Source of the DNA: Streptomyces sp. NRRL F-5135
GTDB lineage: Bacteria; Actinomycetota; Actinomycetes; Streptomycetales; Streptomycetaceae
Length of the DNA stretch: 64,000 bases
NCBI RefSeq assembly: GCF_000719775.1
Contig: NZ_JOHR01000008.1
Coordinates: 186,001-250,000 of the forward strand
Reading direction: 5' to 3'
Within the stretch, counting starts at the first letter, position 1. Every line of letters starts with the position of its first letter. The notes below the pieces were generated by a model. The model worked only from the letters and a program-made list of their open reading frames with translations, ran no database searches and was not told where the DNA came from. The position numbers and the translations under genes are program-made. Positions 48,562 through 56,911 of the stretch are shown piece after piece.

Positions 48562-49401
48562 CTATTCCACGAACAGCCCCCGCTGCCCCGCCCGCGCGTC
48601 GAACTCCTCCAGCCGCGCCTGCGCGTCCGGCAGTCCGTCGCACATCGACTCCAGCAGCACCCGCCCCAGCAGCATCGGCGCGCACGCCGTGTCGAACGCG
48701 AGCCCCGTGCCGACCGCCGCCGGGATCAGCAGGTCGCTGTGGGCGGCCACCGGCGCGAACGCCGAGTCCGCGACCGTCACCACCGTCAGCCCGGCCGACC
48801 GCGCGTACGCCAGCGCCTCCACCACCTCCCTCGGGTGGCGGGGCAGCGCGAAGCACAGCAGCGCGCTCGCGCCCGCGCCCCTGGCCGTGTCGATCCGGTC
48901 GCACAGCATCGAGCCGCCCTCGTCCAGCAGCCGTACGTCCGGGTGCACCTTGGCCGCGAAGTAGGCGAAGCCGCGCGCCTGCGAGGAGGCGGCGCGCAGC
49001 CCCAGGACGGGCAGCGGGCGCGAGGCGGCGAGCAGCGCGCCCGCGCGTTCGACCGGGGCGGGGTCGGCGAGGAGTTCGGCGAGCCGCCGCAGGTTCTCGA
49101 TCTCGCCCTGGACGGCCTGCTGGTACTCGTTGTACGTGGGCTCACCACCCGTCGTCGGCTCGGCGGGCGCGACCTCCCGCAGGTGCCGGCGCAGCCCCGG
49201 ATAGCCGTCGAAGCCGAGCGCGACCGCGAAGCGGGTCACGGACGGCTGGCTCACCCCCGCCAGATCGGCCAGCTCGACGCTCGACAGGAAGGGCGCGTCC
49301 CCGGCCGCCCGCACCATGCTGTGCGCGATGCGCCGCTGGGTGGGGGTCAGCCGGTGGCCCTCGAAGAGCTGTTGGAGCCGGGCGGCAGGGCTGTCACTCA
49401 T
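48562..49401 (-). CDS. MurR/RpiR-family transcriptional regulator
   Basis: A 279-residue regulator with an N-terminal helix-turn-helix (LTPTQRRIAHSMVRAAGDAP, SSVELADLAGVSQPSVTRFA) and a C-terminal SIS sugar-isomerase-like domain from about residue 115 (PVLGLRAASSQARGFAYFA, LTVVTVADSAFAPVAAHSDL). RpiR proteins normally bind phosphosugars, but in some catabolic operons the SIS domain senses other small molecules. Its ATG overlaps the stop of the lyase gene (ATGA), so both are made together, and it is the obvious candidate to control the lyase and the divergent importer. Confidence 0.9.
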   Translation of the reverse strand: MSDSPAARLQQLFEGHRLTPTQRRIAHSMVRAAGDAPFLSSVELADLAGVSQPSVTRFAVALGFDGYPGLRRHLREVAPAEPTTGGEPTYNEYQQAVQGEIENLRRLAELLADPAPVERAGALLAASRPLPVLGLRAASSQARGFAYFAAKVHPDVRLLDEGGSMLCDRIDTARGAGASALLCFALPRHPREVVEALAYARSAGLTVVTVADSAFAPVAAHSDLLIPAAVGTGLAFDTACAPMLLGRVLLESMCDGLPDAQARLEEFDARAGQRGLFVE

Positions 49402-51059
49402 ACGGTCGGTCCCCCTTGCGGAATCGTCAGGTCGGCGAGGTCGGCCAGATCGGCGAACTGATCGAGCAGAGCCGCCGCAGCCGTCACATCATCGGTCAAC
49501 GGCCGGTCCGCGACACTCTCTTCGAGTACGGTCTCGGCCAGGTCCAGGGCCCGCGTGACCGGCAGACCGGGTTCCGGACGCAAGCCTCGCTGGCGCAACG
49601 CCCGTACGGCGGCGACCAGTTCGCAGCCGACGACCAACCGGTAGGCGCCGGCCACCCGGAGCGTCTGGCGCGCGGCGAGGGAGGCGAAGCTGGCCTGTTC
49701 CTCCACTCCCCGGGACAGGACGGCGTGCCCGAGGGAGGCCGGGGCCGCGTACGCGCGCAGGTCGCCGAGCGCCGCGCCGGCCGCGTACTCCAGGATCATC
49801 ACCCCGGAGCTGGCGGGCTCCGTGTCGGCGAGGAAGGGCCTCAGCCGGGTGAAGGCGGGTTCGTTCAGGGCGGAGAGCCGGGAGGTGGACAGCCGGGCGG
49901 TCTGGACGAGCGAGAGCCGGAAGTGGTCCAGCGCCAGCGCGATCTGCGCCAGGTAGAAGCCGCCGTGGTGGTACGCGGCCGGGATCGGGTCCGCCTCCGT
50001 GCCCGGCCAGATCAGCGGGTTCTCGGCGGCGGCGTTGATCTCGACGGCGAGCACGTCCTCCAGGGCGTCGGCGGCGTCGCGCGCCGGCCCGTGTATTTGC
50101 GGGACGCAGCGGAAACCGTACGGGTCCTGTATCCGGCCGAGCGGCGGTCCTGGCCGTTCCGGCGCGCCGAGGACGGCCCGCATCCGGGCGGCGACGGCGT
50201 ACGAGCCGGGGTGCCGGCGGGCGGCGTGCACGGGCTCCGCGTACGCCTCGTACGAACCGTCCACGGCGAGCAGCGAGAGCGCGGCGACGAGTTCGGTGGC
50301 GGCGACGAGCCGGCGCAGCTCGTGCAGGGCGAGCGCCGCCTGGCCGAGGGTGAGCGCGTTGCTGCTGATCAGGGCGAGGGCGTCGTTGTTGTCGAGGGGC
50401 TGGGCGAGTGGCCCGGGCCCGCCCAGCCAGGGGTGCTCGCCGGCCAGGGCGAGGCCCATCTGCGACAGTGCCGCGATGTCCCCCGTGCCGACCGAGCCGA
50501 ATTCATGGACGAGCGGGTACGCGCCGGACTCCAGCGCCGCGCAGAGGGCGGTGACGACGGTGGGCCGCAGCCCCGCTCCCCCGGCGAGCAGCTGATTGGC
50601 CCGTACAGCGAGCATGGCGCGCACCTCGCGGGCCGGCAGCCGCTCGCCGACCGCGCCGGCGTGGCTGCGCAGCAGGCGCAGGCCGTGGTCGGCGGCGGCC
50701 TCGGTGGGGACGGCCTCGGAGCGGTTGGCGCCGACGCCGGTCGAGCGCCCGTACACCCGGCCGGAGGCGGCCAGCTCGCGCGCCACGTGCCAGCCGCGCT
50801 CGACCCGCTTCATGGCATCGGTGCCGGGGACGGGGCGGGCGGTGCCGTCGGCGAGGCGTACGACATCGGTGACGGGGAGCCCATGGCCGTCGAGGACGAC
50901 GACGGCGGGGTGCGTACGGTTACGTGCGGGCCGCGTCGGCTTCCCGGGGCCCGTACCAGCGGGAACAACGGGTCCCGTACCGGCCGGAGCGGGATCCGTA
51001 CCGACCGGAACAGAGTCCGTACCGGCCGGAGCGGGGTCCGCACTGTGGGACGACATCAT
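49398..51059 (-). CDS. Aromatic amino acid lyase-family protein without canonical MIO triad
   Basis: A 553-residue member of the histidine/phenylalanine ammonia-lyase superfamily. Conserved marks are YGRSTGVGANR (catalytic Tyr), NQLLAGGAGLRPTVV, QDPYGFRCVPQIHGP and INAAAENPLI. In ordinary lyases the MIO electrophile forms from Ala-Ser-Gly in GSVGASGDLAPL; here the site (near residue 190) is EFGSVGTGDIAAL, one residue shorter and without the Ser. It is therefore not a normal HutH. About 45 N-terminal residues are an Ala/Gly/Thr/Pro repeat. AAGGAGG precedes the ATG. It is coupled to an RpiR gene and divergent from a betaine-type importer, suggesting a histidine-betaine-like substrate. Confidence 0.85.
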   Translation of the reverse strand: MMSSHSADPAPAGTDSVPVGTDPAPAGTGPVVPAGTGPGKPTRPARNRTHPAVVVLDGHGLPVTDVVRLADGTARPVPGTDAMKRVERGWHVARELAASGRVYGRSTGVGANRSEAVPTEAAADHGLRLLRSHAGAVGERLPAREVRAMLAVRANQLLAGGAGLRPTVVTALCAALESGAYPLVHEFGSVGTGDIAALSQMGLALAGEHPWLGGPGPLAQPLDNNDALALISSNALTLGQAALALHELRRLVAATELVAALSLLAVDGSYEAYAEPVHAARRHPGSYAVAARMRAVLGAPERPGPPLGRIQDPYGFRCVPQIHGPARDAADALEDVLAVEINAAAENPLIWPGTEADPIPAAYHHGGFYLAQIALALDHFRLSLVQTARLSTSRLSALNEPAFTRLRPFLADTEPASSGVMILEYAAGAALGDLRAYAAPASLGHAVLSRGVEEQASFASLAARQTLRVAGAYRLVVGCELVAAVRALRQRGLRPEPGLPVTRALDLAETVLEESVADRPLTDDVTAAAALLDQFADLADLADLTIPQGGPTV

Positions 51060-51138
51060 GCGCGAACGCCTCCTTATCGGACGCTTTGTCTCGTCCTGCG
51101 GCCATCCGTAACGAGCGATTAACCCCAGGGCATTGACA

Positions 51139-51178
51139 ATCTATTCAGCTACCAAGAACTCTGCATGACTATATGCAG
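51139..51178. promoter_or_regulatory. Lyase / importer divergent promoter with operator-like repeats
   Basis: The 137-base gap between the lyase and importer start codons has an AT-rich core. ATCTATTCA (51139-51147) is identical to the motif in front of hutU. CTGCAT-GACTAT-ATGCAG (51161-51178) is a perfect inverted repeat ending 18 bases before the importer start. These are likely sites for RpiR or a hut regulator. Confidence 0.55.
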
Positions 51179-51196
51179 CCGGGCAAGGGACGACTG

Positions 51197-52456
51197 ATGA
51201 TCACATTCGACGCGGTGCACAAACGCTTCCCCAACGGCACGACGGCGGTCCACGACCTCACCCTGGAGATGCCGGAGGGCGGCATCACCGTGCTGGTCGG
51301 CTCCTCCGGGTGCGGCAAGACCACCACCCTCCGCATGATCAACCGGATGGTCGACCCGACCTCGGGCACCATCCGCCTCGGCGGGAAGGACATCCTGGAG
51401 CAGGACGCCGCCGAGCTGCGGCGCGGCATCGGGTACGTCATCCAGCAGGCGGGCCTGTTCCCGCACCGCACGGTCCTCGACAACATCGCGACCGTCCCGC
51501 TGCTGCTCGGCTGGGGGCGCGGGAAGGCCCGGGCGCGGGCGGCGGAGCTGCTGGAGACGGTGGGCCTGACGGCGGACGCCGGCAAGCGCTACCCGCACCA
51601 GCTCTCGGGCGGCCAGCAGCAGCGCGTCGGTGTGGCGCGGGCGCTGGCGGCCGACCCGCCGGTGCTGCTGATGGACGAGCCCTTCGGCGCGGTGGACCCC
51701 GTCGTCAGGACACAGCTCCAGGACGAGCTGCTGCGCCTCCAGAAGGAGCTGAACAAGACCATCGCGTTCGTCACGCACGACATCGACGAGGCGGTACGGC
51801 TCGGTGACCGCATCGCGGTCTTCCGTACGGGCGGCCACCTGGTCCAGTACGCCGCCCCGGCGGAACTGCTGGCCCGCCCGGCGGACCCCTTCGTCGCGGA
51901 CTTCCTGGGCGCGGAGCGCGAGCTGAAGCTGCTGTCGCTGACGACGCTGGCCGAGGTGCCTCAGCAGCGGGCGACGACCGTCCGCGAGGGCGAGCCGGTC
52001 CCCGGCGCCGGCCCCGCCTCTAGCACCGGTTCCGCCTCCGGCACCGGTCACCACCTGGTCATATCCGCCCGGGGCGAACCGCTCGGCTGGCCGTCCCCGG
52101 ACGGGACGCTGCTGCCCGTACGGCCGCTGCGCGACACGGACACCCTGCTCGCCGCCGTCAACGAGTCGATCGCGTCGCCGACGGGACTGGTGGCGCGGGT
52201 GGACGCGGAGGGCGTGCTGACGGGGGTCACCCCGCGGGAGACGATCCACGAGTACGCGGGCCGCAGGCACCAGGAGGCGGCCCGCCCGGACCGGGCGCCC
52301 GCGAGCAGCCGGACCGGCGCGGACGAAGGCACAGACACAGACACGAACGCGGACACGAACGCGGACACGAACGCGGGCGCGGACGAAGGCACAGCCGCGG
52401 GCGCAGACGGAGGCACAGGCGCGGGCACGGTGACGGCCAAGGACGGGTCCGTATGA
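51197..52456 (+). CDS. OpuC/ProU-type ABC transporter ATP-binding protein
   Basis: A 419-residue ATPase of the quaternary-amine importer family: Walker A GSSGCGKTT, Q-loop IQQAGLFPHRTV, signature LSGGQQQRVGVARAL, Walker B VLLMDEPFGAVDP, switch His in VTHDIDEA. After about residue 240 there is a linker and one CBS-like unit, then a 60-residue Asp/Thr/Asn/Ala/Gly repeat tail. The ATG at 51197 has AAGGGA six bases before it; an ATG eight codons earlier lies within the operator. It powers the two permeases that follow; the first of these overlaps by ATGA. Confidence 0.93.
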   Translation: MITFDAVHKRFPNGTTAVHDLTLEMPEGGITVLVGSSGCGKTTTLRMINRMVDPTSGTIRLGGKDILEQDAAELRRGIGYVIQQAGLFPHRTVLDNIATVPLLLGWGRGKARARAAELLETVGLTADAGKRYPHQLSGGQQQRVGVARALAADPPVLLMDEPFGAVDPVVRTQLQDELLRLQKELNKTIAFVTHDIDEAVRLGDRIAVFRTGGHLVQYAAPAELLARPADPFVADFLGAERELKLLSLTTLAEVPQQRATTVREGEPVPGAGPASSTGSASGTGHHLVISARGEPLGWPSPDGTLLPVRPLRDTDTLLAAVNESIASPTGLVARVDAEGVLTGVTPRETIHEYAGRRHQEAARPDRAPASSRTGADEGTDTDTNADTNADTNAGADEGTAAGADGGTGAGTVTAKDGSV

Positions 52457-53238
52457 CCATCGAATGGACGTGGATCTCCGACCACGCCGGCGACCTGGCC
52501 GCCCTCACCCTCTCCCACCTCCAGGCCGCGTTCACCGCCGTACTGCTCGGCCTGCTGATCTCCCTCCCCCTCGCCGTCGTCGCCCACCGGGTCCGCTCGC
52601 TGCGCGGCTTCCTCCTCGGGCTGTCCAACGTCCTGTTCACGATCCCGTCCATCGCGGTCTTCGTCCTGCTGCTGCCCGTGTCGGGGCTGACGAGGACGAC
52701 GACCGTCATCGGCCTGACGATCTACACGCTCGTCGTCCTGCTGCGGAACACCGTCGAGGGACTCGACTCCGTGCCCGCCAGGACCCGCGAGGCCGCCGTG
52801 GCCATGGGCACGCGCCCGCTGCGTACGCTCCTGACGGTCGAGCTGCCGCTCGCGCTGCCCGTGATCATGGCAGGGGTACGGATCGCGACGGTCATGTCGA
52901 TCTCGCTGGTCAGCGTCGCCACGTACATCGGCGACGGCGGGCTCGGCCAGCTCTTCACGGACGGGTTCCAGCGCAACTTCCCCACCCCGGTGATCGTCGG
53001 CGTCGTCCTGACGCTGCTGCTGGCGCTGGTCGCGGACGCGCTGCTGGTGGCGGCGCAGTACGTGCTGACGCCGTGGACGAGACGACCGCGCCGGACCGGG
53101 AGCCGGTCCCGCGCCGGGCGGCCGGACGCCACCGACCGGGGGAACCACCCCACCGACCGGCCGAACTCCACCGACCGGCCGGGGAAGGCCGCACAGCCGG
53201 GGCACGACGGTCGCCGCCCCGTGACCGAAAGGGCCTGA
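52453..53238 (+). CDS. OpuC-type ABC permease 1
   Basis: A 261-residue permease with five to six membrane segments and the coupling motif region EGLDSVPARTREAAVAMGTR. The family opening WTWISDHAGDLAALTLSHLQ and FTIPSIAVFVLLLP are typical of OpuCB/OpuCD. The last 45 residues are a charged, repetitive tail (ATDRGNHPTDRPNSTDRPG). It overlaps the ATPase gene and is followed after six bases by the second permease. The two permeases would form a heterodimer. Confidence 0.93.
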   Translation: MTIEWTWISDHAGDLAALTLSHLQAAFTAVLLGLLISLPLAVVAHRVRSLRGFLLGLSNVLFTIPSIAVFVLLLPVSGLTRTTTVIGLTIYTLVVLLRNTVEGLDSVPARTREAAVAMGTRPLRTLLTVELPLALPVIMAGVRIATVMSISLVSVATYIGDGGLGQLFTDGFQRNFPTPVIVGVVLTLLLALVADALLVAAQYVLTPWTRRPRRTGSRSRAGRPDATDRGNHPTDRPNSTDRPGKAAQPGHDGRRPVTERA

Positions 53239-53244
53239 TCCGGG

Positions 53245-53907
53245 ATGTACGAACTCTTCAGGAACCTCGGCGCATGGCTGGTCGCGGGCGAGAACTGGTC
53301 CGGCTCGGACGGGATCGGCCACCGTCTCGCCGAACACCTCCAGTACTCGCTGCTGGCCACGCTGATCGCCGCCGCCATCGCGCTGCCGCTCGGACTGCTC
53401 ATCGGGCACACCGGCCGGGGCGCCTTCGTGGCCATCAACCTGTCCTCGTTCGGCCGGGCGCTGCCCACGGTCGGCCTGGTCGTGCTGGTCTTCCTGGCCA
53501 GCGGCCTGTCGATGACGCCGGTGTACGTGGCGCTGGTGGCGCTCGCCGTGCCGTCCATCGTGACCAACACGTACGCGGGGATGACCGCGGTCGACCCGGA
53601 GGTGAAGGACGCGGCGCGGGGCCAGGGCATGCGCGGCCACCAGGTCCTGCTCCAGGTCGAGCTGCCGCTGGCGCTCCCGCTGATCATGACCGGGCTGCGG
53701 CTCGCGCTGATCCAGGTGGTGGCGACGGCGACGATCGCCGCGTACGTCAGTTTCGGCGGACTCGGCCGGTACGTATTCGACGGCCTGGCCCAGCGCGATC
53801 TCGTCCAGGTGATGGGCGGGGCGGTGCTGGTCGCGGTGGTGGCCGTCGCCCTGGACCTCGCCCTGTCGGGACTCCAGCGCTTCCTCTTCCGCCACCGCGC
53901 GGCCTGA
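53245..53907 (+). CDS. OpuC-type ABC permease 2
   Basis: A 220-residue permease with about five membrane segments: HLQYSLLATLIAAAIALPLG, INLSSFGRALPTVGLVVLVF, coupling loop TAVDPEVKDAARGQGMRGHQ, and LRLALIQVVATATIAAYVSF near the end. It is the shorter partner of the pair and close in size to OpuCD. It is preceded by six bases after the first permease and followed by the binding-protein gene. Confidence 0.93.
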   Translation: MYELFRNLGAWLVAGENWSGSDGIGHRLAEHLQYSLLATLIAAAIALPLGLLIGHTGRGAFVAINLSSFGRALPTVGLVVLVFLASGLSMTPVYVALVALAVPSIVTNTYAGMTAVDPEVKDAARGQGMRGHQVLLQVELPLALPLIMTGLRLALIQVVATATIAAYVSFGGLGRYVFDGLAQRDLVQVMGGAVLVAVVAVALDLALSGLQRFLFRHRAA

Positions 53908-53970
53908 CGCCGCACACGTCCGAACGAACCGCCACCGTCCGGTCCGACAGCCTTAAGGAGCCACGCACAC

Positions 53971-54996
53971 ATGGCAGCAGCCGACAACGCCCCCAAGCCC
54001 ACCCCCGACCCGTCCGGCCCGGCCCCCTCATCGGCCCCGGCCCCCTCATCCGCCCCGTCGCCGAACCGCAGAAAGATGTTGGGCGGCCTGTTCGCGGGGG
54101 CGGCCGTCCCGGTCCTGGCCGCGTGCGGCAGCGGCATCACCTCCCTGGAGGGGAACGGCACCGGCGGCGCGGGCGGCGGCTCCAGCGCGGACGGGGTCAC
54201 GATCGGGACCGCCAACTTCACCGAGAACCAGATCCTCGGCCACCTCTACGCGGCGGTGCTCGAAGCCGCGGGCGTGAGGACGACGGTCCGCCCCAACCTC
54301 GGTACGCGGGAGATCCTCATCCCGGCGCTCAAGGGCGGCGACATCGACCTGCTCCCCGAGTACCAGGGCGCCCTGCTGCACTACCTCGACCCGAAGGCGA
54401 CCGAGACGGAGGAGGGCGACATGCAGAACGCCCTCGCCGCCGTACTCCCCACGGGCCTCCAGATCCTCCCGTACGGCAAGGCGGAGGACTCCGACGCGTT
54501 CGCGGTCACCAGGAAGACGGCGGAGAAGTACGGCCTGCGGACGCTGGCCGACCTGAAGAAGCAGAACGGCAAGCTGGTCATCGGCGCCGCGCCCGAGGTG
54601 AAGAAGAGGGTGGTGGGGGTCGTGGGGCTCAAGGAGGTGTACGGCGTCGAGTTCAAGGAGTTCAAGTCGCTGGACTCCTCGGGTCCCCTGGTCAAGGGCG
54701 CGCTGCGGAAGGGCGACGTGGACGTGGCGAACCTCTTCACGACGGACACGGACATCGCCGCCGAGGGCTGGGTCGTCCTCGGCGACCCGAAGAACCTGAT
54801 CCCGGGCCAGCACGTGGTCCCCCTGATAGCCGACCGCAAGGCCGACTCACGCGTCCGCAAGGCCCTGGCCCGCCTGGGCAACGCCCTGACGACGGAGGCG
54901 CTGACGGAGCTGAACCGTCTGGTCGACAAGGACAAGAAGGACCCGGAGGACGTGGCGACGGACTGGGCGGCGAAGCACGGCCTGGCGAAGAAGTAG
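53971..54996 (+). CDS. OpuC-type substrate-binding lipoprotein
   Basis: A 341-residue solute-binding protein. A 33-residue hydrophilic N-terminus precedes the signal peptide RRKMLGGLFAGAAVPVLAAC with the lipid Cys in LAACGSG. The mature domain has VTIGTANFTENQILGHLYAA, GGDIDLLPEYQGALLHYL and LKSLDSSGP-type text, typical of the OpuCC/OsmF family for glycine betaine, choline and related quaternary amines. Ligand residues cannot be judged by eye. The gene's link to a histidine-lyase-like gene points to a betaine of an aromatic or imidazole amino acid. Confidence 0.93.
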   Translation: MAAADNAPKPTPDPSGPAPSSAPAPSSAPSPNRRKMLGGLFAGAAVPVLAACGSGITSLEGNGTGGAGGGSSADGVTIGTANFTENQILGHLYAAVLEAAGVRTTVRPNLGTREILIPALKGGDIDLLPEYQGALLHYLDPKATETEEGDMQNALAAVLPTGLQILPYGKAEDSDAFAVTRKTAEKYGLRTLADLKKQNGKLVIGAAPEVKKRVVGVVGLKEVYGVEFKEFKSLDSSGPLVKGALRKGDVDVANLFTTDTDIAAEGWVVLGDPKNLIPGQHVVPLIADRKADSRVRKALARLGNALTTEALTELNRLVDKDKKDPEDVATDWAAKHGLAKK

Positions 54997-55105
54997 TCGG
55001 CGTCTATGCGCCAAAGCGTGGCTCAACGAGTGACCAATCCGTCACTCTTGGTAAAGTCGCTCCATCCGGGGGCTACCGCTTCGGCGACCGGGAGAGGCCA
55101 ACCAC

Positions 55106-55837
55106 TTGAACGCACACCTGGAAAGCGCGCGGGTGGTAGCCGGTGCCATGGCGGTGGCTCTGGCGGCAGCGGTGCCGGGAATCGGAACTGTCGCGCCGGC
55201 CGAGGCGACGCAACGTACCGTCGCCGCTCCGGCTGCGGGTACGGCACCGCGAGGAGCCGAGGACAACACGTTCACGTCACGCACCTCCACCGGCGCTTCG
55301 ACGACCAACCTGCGCATCACGCTGGACCCGAACGCGGACGGTTCACCGGTCGCATTGACACCTGCCGAACGGAAACGCATCGCGGATGCCGTGGGTGCGC
55401 CATTACCCGGCACACGAGGGCAGGCGCAGACAGCACCTTTCCCCTCAGGCCGTATGGCAGCCGAGCAGAAAGCACCCGCGACACTCCGCTGCGACAAGAA
55501 CCCGAGCTGGAGCGACGCGAAAGGCACCTTGAGCGCCCGCTTCAACTGCCGGCACTCCACGATCAACTGGGGCTACAAGATCTCGTCCGGCGTCAAGGCC
55601 ATCATCATCGGCAAGGTGACAGAACAAGGCGTTTCATGGTGGAACAACGGCAAGAGGAAGCCGAAGAACGCCGGCCATGTGGTGGGGAAGGACTATCACT
55701 TCCATGGGACGCTGAAGCCCGTGAAGCACAACGACCACGTCCAGTTCCAGGACCACATGACGTTCAGGGTGAACGTCGGCGGGAGGCCCGGAACGGGATC
55801 GCTCGCCTGGGCGTCGGATGTCAGGGCAAAGAAGTGA
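55106..55837 (+). CDS. Secreted protein of unknown function
   Basis: A 243-residue protein with a signal peptide (ARVVAGAMAVALAAAVPG, cleavage near APAEA). The mature part has an Ala/Thr-rich first half and a C-terminal domain with two Cys (LRCDKNPSWSD, FNCRHSTINWGYKISSGVKA) that may form a disulfide, followed by WWNNGKRKPKNAGHVVGKDY and many aromatic and basic residues. I recognise no family. The start appears to be TTG at 55106, with GGGAGAGG eight bases upstream; an ATG at 55148 would shorten the signal peptide. Confidence 0.75.
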   Translation: MNAHLESARVVAGAMAVALAAAVPGIGTVAPAEATQRTVAAPAAGTAPRGAEDNTFTSRTSTGASTTNLRITLDPNADGSPVALTPAERKRIADAVGAPLPGTRGQAQTAPFPSGRMAAEQKAPATLRCDKNPSWSDAKGTLSARFNCRHSTINWGYKISSGVKAIIIGKVTEQGVSWWNNGKRKPKNAGHVVGKDYHFHGTLKPVKHNDHVQFQDHMTFRVNVGGRPGTGSLAWASDVRAKK

Positions 55838-55879
55838 AGAAGCCGGCACCCAAGAGGGCCGACGCATGAGCGAGCCCGC

Positions 55880-56353
55880 ATGACGGTGACCGTCGCCTCG
55901 GCCCGGGCATGGGCCGAGACCATCCTGCGACAGCTCGACGCGCCCGGCGGCCATGCGCTGAGCGTGACGGCGGGGCCGCCGTCCCACTCCCCGGACGTGC
56001 CGCCGACCGACTCCGCGTACACCTCCCGCCTCCACCTCGGTCCGAGCCCGGAACAGGTCTTCCCGCCCACGGGGACGCACGGATCCGGCGTCCTGCTCAC
56101 GCTCACATTCGACGACGCTTCAGAGGTCACGGTTCACCTCGACGGATCCATGGCGCCGGTCGAAGCGATCGTCCTGCTGGCCGACCAGCTCCAGGACGCG
56201 GTCATGGAACACACCGGAGGCTTCCCGGCCCCGCCCTGCCCGGCCTCCGGCCACGGACATCCGGCCGTGGCACGCGTCCTGGACGGCACGGCGTGCTGGA
56301 CGTGCCCGCGGAACGGCGCCTCGCGCCCGATCCTTCCCGGCACGGCCGCGTAG
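55880..56353 (+). CDS. Hypothetical protein with possible zinc-binding end
   Basis: A 157-residue protein with no recognised family. The middle (GVLLTLTFDDASEVTVHLDG) reads as beta structure, and the end has CPASGHGH followed by CWTCP, a Cys/His spacing that could bind zinc. It follows the secreted-protein gene on the same strand after 42 bases. Codon use is normal for the genome. The ribosome site is weak. Confidence 0.6.
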   Translation: MTVTVASARAWAETILRQLDAPGGHALSVTAGPPSHSPDVPPTDSAYTSRLHLGPSPEQVFPPTGTHGSGVLLTLTFDDASEVTVHLDGSMAPVEAIVLLADQLQDAVMEHTGGFPAPPCPASGHGHPAVARVLDGTACWTCPRNGASRPILPGTAA

Positions 56354-56482
56354 CGACCTGGCCAAGGCCGAGAGGGCTCGGGGGGAGTCTCGGATCGTCC
56401 AGGACGAGCGTCCCGTTCACGCGGCCCGAAGACGGGGGCTGACCCCAGTGACCTTCACGCGTGCGCTCCCTACCGTTACCGT

Positions 56483-56911
56483 ATGGACGCCCGCGACCCC
56501 GAGCTCACGAAGGAGCTCCACGCCACCCTTCAGGCACGCCAGGAGCTGGGGCCGGACTACGAGCCCGCGCTCATCGCGTCGTTTCTGGAGAAGGTCGAGC
56601 AACGCATGGACGGTACGACGGACCGCGAGGTCCGGCGGCAGGCAGCCGAGCGGCGGATGGCCGCCGCCCGGGAGGCGCGGGCGCCGGGCGCCTCGGCGAG
56701 GTTCTGGGAGCAGTACGGCTTCGGCGTCGTCTCGCTCGCCCTGGCCATTCCGCTGACCGCCATCGCCGTGACGCAGGCCCAGTTGCCCGGGCTGGTCGTC
56801 TGCTGGGCCGGCATCGTCGGGATCAACGCCGTCCACGCCTTCCGGGACCGCTTGCCGCGCCAAGGCCGGCCGCCGCGCGACAGCCGCCGGCCGTCCGACA
56901 ACGCGGAGTGA
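56483..56911 (+). CDS. Small membrane protein of unknown function
   Basis: A 142-residue protein: a charged helical first half (ELTKELHATLQARQELGPDY, then EKVEQRMDGTTDREVRRQAA) followed by two membrane segments (YGFGVVSLALAIPLTAIAVT and LPGLVVCWAGIVGINAVHAF) and a basic tail. It resembles conserved actinobacterial proteins with an N-terminal coiled region and a two-segment anchor. Function unknown. Confidence 0.75.
   Translation: MDARDPELTKELHATLQARQELGPDYEPALIASFLEKVEQRMDGTTDREVRRQAAERRMAAAREARAPGASARFWEQYGFGVVSLALAIPLTAIAVTQAQLPGLVVCWAGIVGINAVHAFRDRLPRQGRPPRDSRRPSDNAE

Noticed and set aside
49398..51059. Calling this gene hutH
   Set aside because: It lacks the Ala-Ser-Gly MIO triad and diverges from the classical Streptomyces HutH (GSLGCSGDLAPL), so the symbol would mislead.
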